A stretch of DNA of 21,320 nucleotides, taken from positions 1-21,320 of the forward strand of contig JBNGIO010006369.1 in assembly GCA_049999805.1 (NCBI GenBank), given 5' to 3'. The notes under the pieces are model-generated. The model had not been told where the DNA came from. It made no database searches and worked only from the letters and a program-made list of their open reading frames with translations. How positions within the stretch are numbered: position 1 is the stretch's first letter; the number at the start of each line of letters is the position of its first letter. Source of the stretch: Folioceros fuciformis (lineage: Eukaryota > Anthocerotophyta > Anthocerotopsida > Anthocerotales). Positions 1 through 8,755 of this stretch are shown one piece after another. The position numbers and the translations under genes were made by a program.

Positions 1-794
1 AATATCATATGCCGCTGAGAAGTTTCCTACAAAGGTGCATAACATGATTTTCCTTGCTGGAATAATGCCAAAAGATGGACAAAGCTACTTCGACTCATTT
101 TCGGCACCAGTAAGATATTCATGTTATTCTTGTCATTTTTAGAACAAAAAATAGATTGATGTAGATAATTTTGTTCTATATTGCTGATCTACTGGAAATA
201 TGAATAGCTACTTGGAGGTCAAGCAAGTATGAAAGGTTTTGTTGACTTATGAAATCCTAATGACATTTTACTCTTGAATATGGTAGCTTTTCCCAAGAGT
301 TTCTGGAGCTGAGCACTTGATTGTGAACAATGATGCTTAATTGTGAACAATGATGCTACTGGAAGCCCTGTATTAGTGTCGGTAAATGTTGATAAAATTG
401 GAGAATTCTTTTACAACAAATGTCCTCCGGAGGTACATCACCATGGTCACATTACACTAGTAGCCAAATTATGCACAATTTTTTATGTGATGCAAACTAA
501 TCTTTCTTGTATTTTTTAATACAGCATATTATTTTAGGACAATCTCTTCTTGTCCTAACTCCCTACAAGCCAGCAAACGAGAAGTTAACGTTAACGGCAA
601 CAAATTATGGAAGCATTCCGAGATATTATATTCGTACTTCAGATGATTTGGGAATTAACTCTTCAGATCAAGACACCATTATTGCTGCTAATCCACCGAC
701 CGAAACAAGCTCTTTAAATAATAGTGACCATGCAGCATATTTTTCAAATCCATCTGGTTTAGCATCTCTCATCAACGGATTTGCTACTAAGTAG
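1..794 (+). pseudogene. MES: Methylesterase-like alpha/beta hydrolase pseudogene, 3' part (window starts inside an exon)
   Basis: This is the 3' part of a plant methylesterase/SABP2/hydroxynitrile-lyase-type alpha/beta hydrolase. The family cleaves small methyl esters such as methyl salicylate. Exon pieces are 1-109 (donor GT at 110), 287-432 (acceptor AG at 285-286, donor at 433) and 525-794 (acceptor ACAG at 521-524, stop TAG at 792-794). All three join in phase 0. The last exon reads IPRYYIRTSDD, then NPP, then NSDHAAYFSNP, where the His of SDH fits the catalytic His of the family. The middle exon is broken. A 20-bp tandem duplication (units from about 318 and 338, GTGAACAATGATGCT in each) brings an in-frame TAA at 338-340 and shifts the frame. 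The catalytic-Ser part of the exon lies before base 1. It is identical to the copy at the right end. Confidence 0.8.
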
Positions 795-919
795 AGTGTG
801 TCATAACCATTTACCTATTGCCTTACCATGGTAGTCTAAGATCATGTGATATGTGTAAGGATCTTTTTTTTTTCAATATTACACTACTAATTATTTTAGG
901 CATAATGTAATGACAACCA
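1..919 (+). repeat. Left copy of a terminal direct repeat (919 bp or longer)
   Basis: Bases 1-919 match bases 20402-21320 line by line with an offset of 20,401, and I saw no substitution or indel. The repeat carries the last three exons of a MES pseudogene and its 3' flank. It is flush with both window ends, so its true length could be greater. It does not begin with TG, and nothing in it looks like an LTR promoter, so it is not a convincing LTR pair. It fits a recent large tandem duplication, a circular molecule, or an assembly overlap. Confidence 0.97.
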
Positions 920-965
920 AGAGATGTTAGTTCTCCACAACAGCTATTCTCTAGCAATTCGATTC

Positions 966-1161
966 AGCCTATGGCCCAGACTTGTCTCTATTGTAGGTCC
1001 ACCAATTTTACTTTAGCCTACGGCCCAAACTTGTCTCTATTGTAGGTCCACCAATTTCACTTTAGCCTACGGCTCAAACTCATCTCCATTGTAGGTCCAC
1101 CAATTTCACTTTAGCCTACGGCTCAAACTCGTCTCCATTGTAGGTCCACCAATTTCACTTT
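966..1161. repeat. Minisatellite: four tandem copies of a 49-bp unit
   Basis: Units start at 966, 1015, 1064 and 1113, each beginning AGCCTA(C/T)GGC and containing TTGTAGGTCCACCAATTT. The period is exactly 49 bp. The first copy is the most diverged, and the third and fourth are nearly identical. No open frame is kept through the array, so it is probably non-coding. Confidence 0.95.
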
Positions 1162-2342
1162 GAACGTACATATCGTAATAGTTTTCAGTCTCATCTATCT
1201 TGGTTGTCGCATGTGGTGGAAAAACCTTGGGCCTTTCTTCCAAGGTTTTAACCTCTAGCATCCACAATTATCACACTTTTGTTGAGACATTGTGTTTCAT
1301 CCTAGAAAGAAGTAGTGGAGCTTCTCGATGTGATGGATGAAGGCTCAACCTTTCTCGTCTCACAACTCTTAAGCAACTCCTGGCCTGTTCTTGTACCTAA
1401 GTGCCTGCCATACCTCGAACAGATAGTTTGGTCAGCTTTCTAGCCAAGCCACAAGCAATTCGCTAACTAACATTGAGTTAGATGCCTCCTATGGTCAGTC
1501 TTTACACCAACAACCTAGAACAATTTGCCGAACCTTAAGAACACCTACTAAGGATTATGTACCTACAACTTCCTAACTCTACGGACAGACTTCCCACCTT
1601 CCACAAAATTGATGACGGATTTGAGGGCTTCCATCCAACTTCGATCAGACATAGGACAAATTGCTTGTCCAATAATCTTCTACACAGTCACACTCTCTTT
1701 AGCAAACTCACTCACTCTTATCACTACAATGACAACCAAATCACAAATCTACAACCATCTCTCACTCACCTCCTAAATCTACCACTAACTCTTCAACCTT
1801 GCACCAACAACATTACAAGGCTACTCTCTATGCAATCCTACTAACGCCTTCTCCCATCACATGCTTCCTAAGTACACTAATCACTAAGAAAGAAAGAATG
1901 GAAGGAGACACACTCACTCCGTGACACCGGTTCCCACAACCTTACCTTTGAGGAGTGCATCAACTCGAGTATTGATAGGATGTTGTTCGGTGCTTGGCAT
2001 TTCTAGAGGCTAAGCCCGTAGTTCATGTAATTTTTAGCACAACTCTCGCCTGCCATAATCTGACTTTCCTTGTGTGAGGAACAAAAAAAAGGAGAGTTTA
2101 CAATGGAATGGTGTTAGGTAACGTCTTATGTAACCTTGATTACATTGTTCTTAGAAACTAACACATCCTTGGAAGTTCTTTAATATAAAAGATAGTTTGA
2201 AGCCGTGTATGTAGATACAGGTCTAGTAATTAGTAAATGTTTACAAACGCAAAGTTAAATCTACAATCCCAAAGATAACCTATTAAGTTGGTGTGGCAAA
2301 CATGTACTCTGGGTAGCAATTGTTTACACGAATGTCTGCTAT
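1162..2342. other. Intergenic stretch with no supported gene
   Basis: This is a moderately C-rich stretch on the + strand up to about 2000, with stop codons in all frames apart from short open runs. The longest, 1557-1844, has no recognisable domain. A purine run (AAAAAAAAGGAGAG, ending near 2096) is followed by TGTTAGG and a TATAAAAG near 2184, which faintly recalls a polypurine tract and LTR. I found no partner LTR or polyprotein. It may be old transposon sequence, but I cannot assign it. Confidence 0.5.
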
Positions 2343-2348
2343 ACCCTA

Positions 2349-2556
2349 CCCAGGACACAATTCATCCAATAGGTTGATCATCAAATCTATAAGACAAGTT
2401 TTACATTGTTGCGGAGACTCCATTATTGACTTTGGTGGATAACAATCTACTGCACCAGAAAATACATCTCCTTGCATCAAATATTTCAAATCGTATGTGT
2501 ATGGGAGTTCATTAGGAAAGTAGATAAATGCATTGTCAATCATATCACTAACCATA
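2349..2556 (-). pseudogene. Isolated exon-like fragment resembling a Gnk2-homologous (DUF26) domain
   Basis: On the minus strand an acceptor-like TTTTTACACAG (AG at 2558-2557) is followed by about 69 open codons, then GT at 2348-2347 (CCTGG|GTAGGG); read through, the GT forms a TAG stop. The peptide has DNAFIYFPNELPYTYD early and then a Cys, followed after 12 residues by CKTCLIDLMINLLDELC. The C-x2-C spacing, the following CLxxLxNxxxxxC pattern and the upstream NxAF resemble the C-terminal half of ginkbilobin-2/DUF26 secreted antifungal domains. The gap between the first two Cys is 12 residues instead of the usual 8. I could not find the N-terminal half between 2560 and 3700, nor an exon downstream, so it is probably a gene relic or one exon of a gene I cannot assemble. 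A chance open frame is possible. Confidence 0.35.
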
Positions 2557-3440
2557 CTGTGTAAAAATATATTTTTTCATCCATACTTTTAGTAATTTTT
2601 AGACCACACTGCAATCTACTTATTTTAAATGCAAATACGAGTAGAGATTTTGAAGAAATTTTTTCACCGTTTGGGTGATAGTTCATGACTATACAAAATA
2701 TTATCCAAGGTAATTTTATAAATTTTAAATAATTATATGTTAAAAACCCTTATAAAATAATAAAATGTAACTAAATAATTATAATTTTCAAATAGCTGAT
2801 TATTATACTAGTGTAATTTTCAAGAAAAAAAAGTATAAACCATATCTAACTATCATGATGAAATTTAATATTTTTCTAAATAAATAAATAAATAATATGA
2901 GTTTATTTTTTTATTTTTAGAATAAGTTATAGATAAAATCCAGTATAGATTAGAATATACCTTATAACAGATCATCTACATCATTTTTTGTTTTTCTTTT
3001 ATTACTTTGTCGAGCATCGTAGATATTATTTTATGTATTTTTATATTCATTATTTTCAAAGCAATTTACGATTTATAGTATAGAGTGCTTCACTTTTGCA
3101 TCTATTGCATATTTCACTTGAGAAGAGTGCTCATCAAACTTTATACACAATGAGCATCTTAATTCTTTCATCACCACGTTATAAAATAATATAAAAATTT
3201 GGGGAGGCATCAATTTTGGTTCTTCACTTCTGTCATCCCATTGTTCTACGAGACAAAGAGTGTGTTAGTTTCTATATTTTTGGAACTTTTCAAGGTTTGA
3301 TAAATTAAAATTTACAACTCCAAGACCGAGAAATAAGCTAAGAGACAACCAACCAATAAGTAAAGTCACCAAGTTTTTTGAAATTGAGCATCATAGTGAA
3401 CAACCTTAAGTCTATCCTAAAACCCACTTGAGATCACACA
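2557..3440. other. AT-rich intergenic DNA, no gene seen
   Basis: This stretch is strongly AT-rich, with many TAAATAAATA and TTTTTATTTT runs and no open frame of note on either strand. I see no tandem array and no RNA gene in it. Confidence 0.6.
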
Positions 3441-4677
3441 ACAAATAACCTATGGTTGCTACGCCCCTTTACAGTTGGCTAAGGTTTCGGAAGCATAACG
3501 AAGATAATCAAACTCGCACCTAGCTTTGTTGGGTCTTGCTTCCAAGCTTCAGCTTCAAGTAAAAGACTGGAAGCTGATAGAAAGGCTAGTCTTCTCCACA
3601 TCTACAACCAGATGCGTGGCCAGCTTGCGCAGGTCAAGAAAGTGCCTAGTCCCTGCGACAGAACTCTGACCACAACGTGGCTAGACTCGTCCTCACGCCC
3701 GGAGGGTTCATGTCATCCAGGGAAAGGATCACCAGACTGGGCCCTATCCAGGTGCGTATAGGAATATTCCATACCAAATATGACGAATGAGGGCTTGAAG
3801 TTTTCTCCCACCGGAAGGGCTAGGAGAGGAAAGCGTCTGGAGAGGACGAAGATCGTTGTCGGAAGCGCAAACTCTGCAGACACGGCAGCAGGACACTTGT
3901 CGCTTCCTCCGCGCTACTGCAATCTTCCGTCGGGATCCGGCGCTGTCCTCAATTTGCAGATCCTGTGTTTGCACCATGCCAATTATGTACGCAGATCAGT
4001 AAACCTGAAGTTTTGCCATAACTACAGTTCCGCAGTCCTTGGACGAAGCTCCAACGGAAGATAGACCAACGGCCGCTTTCAATACAGATGCAGCGGCTCC
4101 AGAGAAGTTTTGTGTCACGCAGTGGGAAGCGGAGTGCACCTGCTCAACGGTAGGCCTGCTGTCGGCTATCCAGAGTCGGCGCAAAGCCGTGCTTGCTAAA
4201 GTGCGACCAAAGTGCGTTCCAGATCTGCCGTTCTACGACGGGTGCAGGCCGAGGATGGACAACATGCTGTGATCAATGTATAACCGCAACCTGCATCTGA
4301 ACACAGATTCAGCAAGCTACGGCTGACTGCTTCCTGAAAACAGAAACATGCTATCTGAACCTACAAAGGACGACCAAGGCTGAGAGAATTGCTTCTCTCG
4401 TTGGAACGTCCGTCAGCCACGCACCTGCTTACTGCGGTCTCGATCCCGTCGCGTCTGCACCAATTTCAGTGGAGGGTCGCTGGCACTGGTGCAATTCAGG
4501 CTATCCATACTGAAAGGCAGGTCTGCAAGGTTTTCTTCAACGTGTTACAAACGAAGAGAATCGGTCCAAATAAAGAGGGCACAGTTCAGGCTCACCTACA
4601 AAGACTCGAGCCAATTCTGAAGCATGCTCCACAGCCTCCAAATCGACGTAGCCTGACCGTTTTCGACATACAAGCTC
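3441..4677. other. GC-richer stretch downstream of the PPR gene, no supported gene
   Basis: Base composition rises to that of the PPR gene. Short open frames occur on both strands (for example 3780-4064 and 4039-4272 on +, 3744-3977 on -), but they lack recognisable domains and the 4039 frame begins with TTG. The stretch lies 3' of the minus-strand PPR gene, so part may be its 3' UTR. It could also be sequence left by an older gene. Confidence 0.45.
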
Positions 4678-7260
4678 TCAATGCTGATCCCCACATGAAC
4701 AACTGCCGGCCACGAAACGGTGCACTCGGTGTGCATCTCGCACTATGATCTGTCGATTTTCAAGACGTGACATGATCTTGGTGCTACTGTGACAGTCATC
4801 ACACATGCGGAGATTTTTGGTGACTAGCAAAGTCGCACCATCTGGAGTATTTAGAAGACCATAGGCCAGCGCCAGTTTCTCTGCATGCCCGCACAAAGCA
4901 TCCTCCTTCTCCTGCTCAGACACCGCCTTCAGCACCAGCTTCGTTTGTGGCACATGGCCCCCTTCCTCCTTCAACCTCTTATTCACGCTAATGAGAGTGG
5001 ACGAAATATCGGCCCTGTCGTCTCCCACTTTAAATTCATGCACTTTGTTCTCCACTTCGATACACGCCTTGGCAGCCTTCTTACACGCTCCTGCCGTTTT
5101 TCTCATGCCCTCTACTTGCTCCACATCACTCCACATGCCTGCATCTGCGTAGATGTTGCCCATCAAGACGTAAGCCGAAGCATTTTCAGGCTCTAATTGT
5201 ACAAGGCGGTGGAAACATCGCCTTCCACGCTCTGCGTCGCCGTACGGTCTACAAGCACTCAGCAGAGATCGCCACCCGATGGCATCATTCCCAAATGGCA
5301 TGGTCTGTAAAAACTGTTCTGCCTCGTCCAAATGCCCTGATCGCGCAAGCAGATCAACCATGCAGCTACAATGGTAAGCAGTAGGTACAATGCCATACTC
5401 CTCCTGCATCATCTTGAAATACTGCCAACCCTCATGCACCAGGCCTGCATGGCTGCATGCGACAAGAATGCAACTAAACGCAGTAACATCTGGCTTAACG
5501 CCGTGCTGACACATTTCCTTGAAACACTCCATTGCTCTTTGACCATCACTGTGTTCAGCATAGCCATTGAGCAAAACACTCCAAGTTACCACATCTCTTG
5601 TAGGCAGTGTGTCAAAGACCTTGCGAGCATCATCCAAGCACCCACATTTTGCATACATATCCACGAGAGAGTTGCCAACCAACAGGTCATCTCCCAGGCC
5701 CATTGCGCGAATTTGTAAATGAAGCTGCTTGCCCCGATGCAGTGCACCCGTGCTTGCACAGGCTTGAAGGAGGCTGACGAATGTCACACTATTGGCTGGC
5801 GTGATTCCCTTCTGCTGCATAGCTTCATAAATATCCAGGGCTGCCTGACCCATCCCCTGCTGGGCATATCCAGCAATCATGGCAGTCCATGTCACCACAT
5901 CCTTCCTTGGCATCCGCTCAAAAACTGATCGAGCATCCTCAAGGCTCCCACATTTAGCATACATGTCCACCAGACAGTTCCCAACCAGCAAGTCAGCTTG
6001 CAGACCCTTTCGTTGTATCTGTGCATGAAGCTCCTTACCCTGATGCAGAGCGCCAACAGCAGCACATGCTTGCACAAGACACGTGAAGGTAACACTATCA
6101 GCTACACTTACAGCCTCATGTTGCATACACAAATACAGTGCAAGGGCTTCATGTCCCAATCCCTGCTGAGAATACCCTGCGATCATGGCTGTCCAAGTCA
6201 CCACATTTCTAGCAGGCAGTCTCTCAAACACCCTGCGAGCATCTTCCAAACTGCCACACTTCCCGTACATGTCCACCAGACCGGTGCCAATAAACTCATC
6301 ACCTTCCAGTCCCCTTTCTTGAACCTGGACATGAACCTCCTTCCCAATGTGCAAATCTCCCACAGCAGCACACGCTTGAAGGAGGCAACCAAAAGTGACC
6401 CGACTCCCCGGAGTGCCACCTTCCTGCCGCATCCTGGAATACAAGCAGAGAGCATCCCGCCCCATCCCCTGCTGCGCATACGCTGCAATCATAGCATTCC
6501 ACGACACCACGTCCCTAGACGGCAACTCCTCAAACACCTTCCTCGCATCCTCCAAGCTCCCACACTTAGCATACATGTTCACCAGGCTGTTCCCCACGAA
6601 CACATCGCCATAGGCAACAGCAGCAGCAACAACATCCGCATGCACCTCCCTGCCAGCCACCAGGTCTCCTGCAGCGGCACAAGCCTTCAGAACCGCCACG
6701 AAAATGTGGCTGTCTGCCTCCGCACCGGCCTCTCGCATCTGCCGGTACAGCTTGATAGCCTCCACCGGCTTCCCATTTCCCGCATGCACCAAGATGATTG
6801 CGGCCCATACGTGAGCATCCGGCGCAGCGCAGTTCCGAAACACCTGCACAGCCTCCTCCAATCTGCCGTGCGCAGCGTACATTCGGATGATATGGTTCCC
6901 TAGGAACGCGCTACATTCGTATCCGCTCCTCACCGCAAGCGCGTGAACGCGCCTGCCAAGCTCCAAATCCCTCTCCTGCACGCACCTCCTGAGCACAAGA
7001 TAGAAAACAGAGGGAGGAGCACATTCTCCCCGCTCCACCACAAAATTCAATGCTTCCACAGCGTCTCCCAGCTCCCCCTCCTCACAGCGCCTGCTCAGCT
7101 GCTCCACCGAGCGCCTCACGGCACCCTGCGTCTGTGCCTTGCGCACGATTCCATCAACTCCTCGCTCTTCTCTTGGTGACACCGCACCGATCGGGCTTCT
7201 CAATGCTTCCTTCGTCACCACAGTTCCCCGACAACAGTCTGCCCAAAGTGGCAGCTCCAT
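4678..7260 (-). CDS. PPR protein, PLS class with E and DYW-type deaminase domains (860 aa)
   Basis: This is an intronless pentatricopeptide repeat protein of the plant PLS-DYW class. Such proteins enter plastids or mitochondria and bind specific RNA sites, where the DYW domain performs C-to-U (in some seed-free plants U-to-C) editing. The start is the ATG at 7260; an in-frame TAG lies 18 bases upstream. PPR motifs run from about residue 80 to 650, with three consecutive 102-residue modules at 228-329, 330-431 and 432-533, each beginning (N/D)MY(A/G)KCGSLEDA. The E region follows. The DYW domain has HAE at 792-794, CDDC at 820-823, a His-x2-His at 844-847 and CSC at 854-856, so the zinc-binding and catalytic residues are present. 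Two things are odd: the last three residues are DQH instead of DYW, and the usual PG box reads KKAAKACIEV. A transit peptide is plausible but not distinct. The open frame is unbroken, so the gene is probably functional. Confidence 0.95.
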   Translation of the reverse strand: MELPLWADCCRGTVVTKEALRSPIGAVSPREERGVDGIVRKAQTQGAVRRSVEQLSRRCEEGELGDAVEALNFVVERGECAPPSVFYLVLRRCVQERDLELGRRVHALAVRSGYECSAFLGNHIIRMYAAHGRLEEAVQVFRNCAAPDAHVWAAIILVHAGNGKPVEAIKLYRQMREAGAEADSHIFVAVLKACAAAGDLVAGREVHADVVAAAVAYGDVFVGNSLVNMYAKCGSLEDARKVFEELPSRDVVSWNAMIAAYAQQGMGRDALCLYSRMRQEGGTPGSRVTFGCLLQACAAVGDLHIGKEVHVQVQERGLEGDEFIGTGLVDMYGKCGSLEDARRVFERLPARNVVTWTAMIAGYSQQGLGHEALALYLCMQHEAVSVADSVTFTCLVQACAAVGALHQGKELHAQIQRKGLQADLLVGNCLVDMYAKCGSLEDARSVFERMPRKDVVTWTAMIAGYAQQGMGQAALDIYEAMQQKGITPANSVTFVSLLQACASTGALHRGKQLHLQIRAMGLGDDLLVGNSLVDMYAKCGCLDDARKVFDTLPTRDVVTWSVLLNGYAEHSDGQRAMECFKEMCQHGVKPDVTAFSCILVACSHAGLVHEGWQYFKMMQEEYGIVPTAYHCSCMVDLLARSGHLDEAEQFLQTMPFGNDAIGWRSLLSACRPYGDAERGRRCFHRLVQLEPENASAYVLMGNIYADAGMWSDVEQVEGMRKTAGACKKAAKACIEVENKVHEFKVGDDRADISSTLISVNKRLKEEGGHVPQTKLVLKAVSEQEKEDALCGHAEKLALAYGLLNTPDGATLLVTKNLRMCDDCHSSTKIMSRLENRQIIVRDAHRVHRFVAGSCSCGDQH

Positions 7261-7416
7261 CCTCGCCACGCAAACCTAGCTGAGGCATCGCCTAGCACGC
7301 CGCCTCCATCGACATCACTGGAAGCTTTGCAGGTTAGTTTCGTCCTCCGCCGCGAGGCCTTGAGACGAAACGAGCATCAACGCAGAAACATTATCAGTGC
7401 AGGCTGAAAGCGTTCT

Positions 7417-7480
7417 GGTCTAGACGGTTGGATCACCCGGCCCTCCCACGAGGGGTCGGATTCAATACCCGACATTGAAC
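7417..7480 (+). repeat. Possible tRNA-derived SINE head (degenerate A- and B-box)
   Basis: GGTCTAGACGGTTGGATCAC resembles the start of a tRNA-derived SINE with an A-box-like core. GGTCGGATTCAATACCC (7454-7470) resembles a B box and T-arm (consensus GGTTCRANNCC) at about the right spacing. The match is imperfect, and I could not see target-site duplications or a poly-A/T tail. It is a low-confidence call. Confidence 0.25.
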
Positions 7481-7966
7481 CATACACTTCTCATCTGTGA
7501 TACGTTTATTACGTTCTTTCGTTTCACTGTGTTTCGAAGGCTTTCCATAAGCCAGCAAGCCCGGCTGCTTTAAGTACATATGTGCGAAGTGTTTAGCACT
7601 TGAAGAACGTTTCATCCAACAAATGAAAATCTTAAGACGCAAAAGAACATGGAGTTGTGAAAGGTGAATGAGAGGGAAACATTGGGCAACAAACTGCTTT
7701 CTCCATCCAGCTTGGTCCTAAGCTATGGCCAAAGCAGCTTAAATCAGTCCATTGAAGAAATAGAACCAATGTCAAAAGTGTTTTTGAAACACAACTTTTG
7801 TTGTGAATAGAGTTTTGTGAATGAAACATGATAACCTGACCTTTGAGCACCAAATGCTTGGTTCAAATCTCAACTGAAGATTTCAGTAGCTAGTGTAATA
7901 CAACATTAGAAGCAGCCACTTTATGAATTACAATCACTCTTGATCCCTTAAAGGAATTGCAATGTA

Positions 7967-8070
7967 TATGAGAAAGCTTGCAGCAACATGAGGTTTTGAT
8001 CATGGTATGAGAANNNNNNNNNNATCATGGTATGAGAAAGCTTGCAGCAACATGAGGTTTTGATCATGGT
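7967..8070. repeat. Two copies of a 40-bp unit flanking the assembly gap
   Basis: The same 40 bases (from TATGAGAAAGCTTGCAG to TTTTGATCATGGT) occur at 7967-8006 and 8031-8070. Between them are TATGAGAA, the 10 Ns and ATCATGG. If the gap is closed through its 15-base overlap, the two copies become a perfect tandem duplication with a 40-bp period. Confidence 0.85.
8014..8023. other. Assembly gap (10 N) with overlapping flanks
   Basis: The 15 bases before the gap (7999-8013, ATCATGGTATGAGAA) are the same as the 15 after it (8024-8038). The gap is therefore probably not missing sequence. It looks like an unmerged overlap between two contig ends inside a short tandem repeat. Confidence 0.95.
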
Positions 8071-8755
8071 GCTTCTTACAGTTTCTCCAGCAAACAACAG
8101 CCCAAACTTACGAATAAGAAAGCCATAATTAGTGTAATGGAGAACCTCAATTGGATTCACCTTGCTCCTTAGGATAGGAGTTGAAGATGTGACAAGTAGA
8201 AGAAGCCCATTATTGAGTCTTGCATTCTGTTCAACAATCTTGGAATTTGAGAGACTAAGAGAAAGGTAATGGAAGCCAACATTGTGGTAGCAAGGCTATT
8301 GTGGAACAAAATGATATCAATGAAATTGAATAGTCAGAAGAGCATCTTACTTGGTAGTTCTCCCATGAATTGCTGAGACTAAGGTCGAAGACTTAGACAA
8401 CAACAAGAACCCATGATGGAGTAAGCGGAGAATTGGCTTTGGAAGGACCATGAAAATGCAACAAGCAAGTGCAGCAAAACTTTGAGAAGCTCAACTATTG
8501 TAGCAAATCACCCTACACATGCTTGTTGCCAACATCTAATGTTGCAAAGTCACAGCAACCTTTCATGAGAAGCCTTGACAACCTACTTCTACAATCATTC
8601 AACCATATCATACATCACGAGCTAGATTGCAAAGATCATTCACCCAAGCAATAAGGAAGTGGAGAGGGAAGCATACCTTGTAAAGCAACAATGTTATGCA
8701 TACCAAGGACAATGTTAGCCTATCAGCCTCATTGAAACCAAAGATCAATCCTCAA

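Larger units (their letters stand above)
7261..8755. other. Intergenic stretch between the PPR gene and the lysine-rich protein gene
   Basis: The first 150 bases or so are probably promoter and 5' leader of the minus-strand PPR gene. A tRNA/SINE-like fragment lies at 7417-7480 and an assembly gap at 8014-8023. The remainder is purine-rich on the + strand with many stops. Short open frames (7632-7853 on -, 8469-8654 on +) show no recognisable domain. Part of 8160-8755 may be 3' UTR of the gene at 8756-9493. Confidence 0.5.

Noticed and set aside
2082-2200. Polypurine tract followed by a copia-like LTR start (TGTTAG, TATAAAAG)
   Set aside because: There are some 17 bases between the purine run and TG, no matching second LTR, and no polyprotein nearby.
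3780-4272. Open frames on the + strand as a small gene
   Set aside because: They are short, overlapped by frames on the other strand, one starts with TTG, and none shows a domain.
5998-6903. 301-codon open frame on the + strand inside the PPR gene
   Set aside because: It is antisense to a well-supported PPR coding region. Its length is explained by the repeated codon pattern of the PPR modules.
7855-7875. B-box-like GGTTCAAATCT as a tRNA or second SINE
   Set aside because: No A box at suitable distance and no cloverleaf could be drawn.
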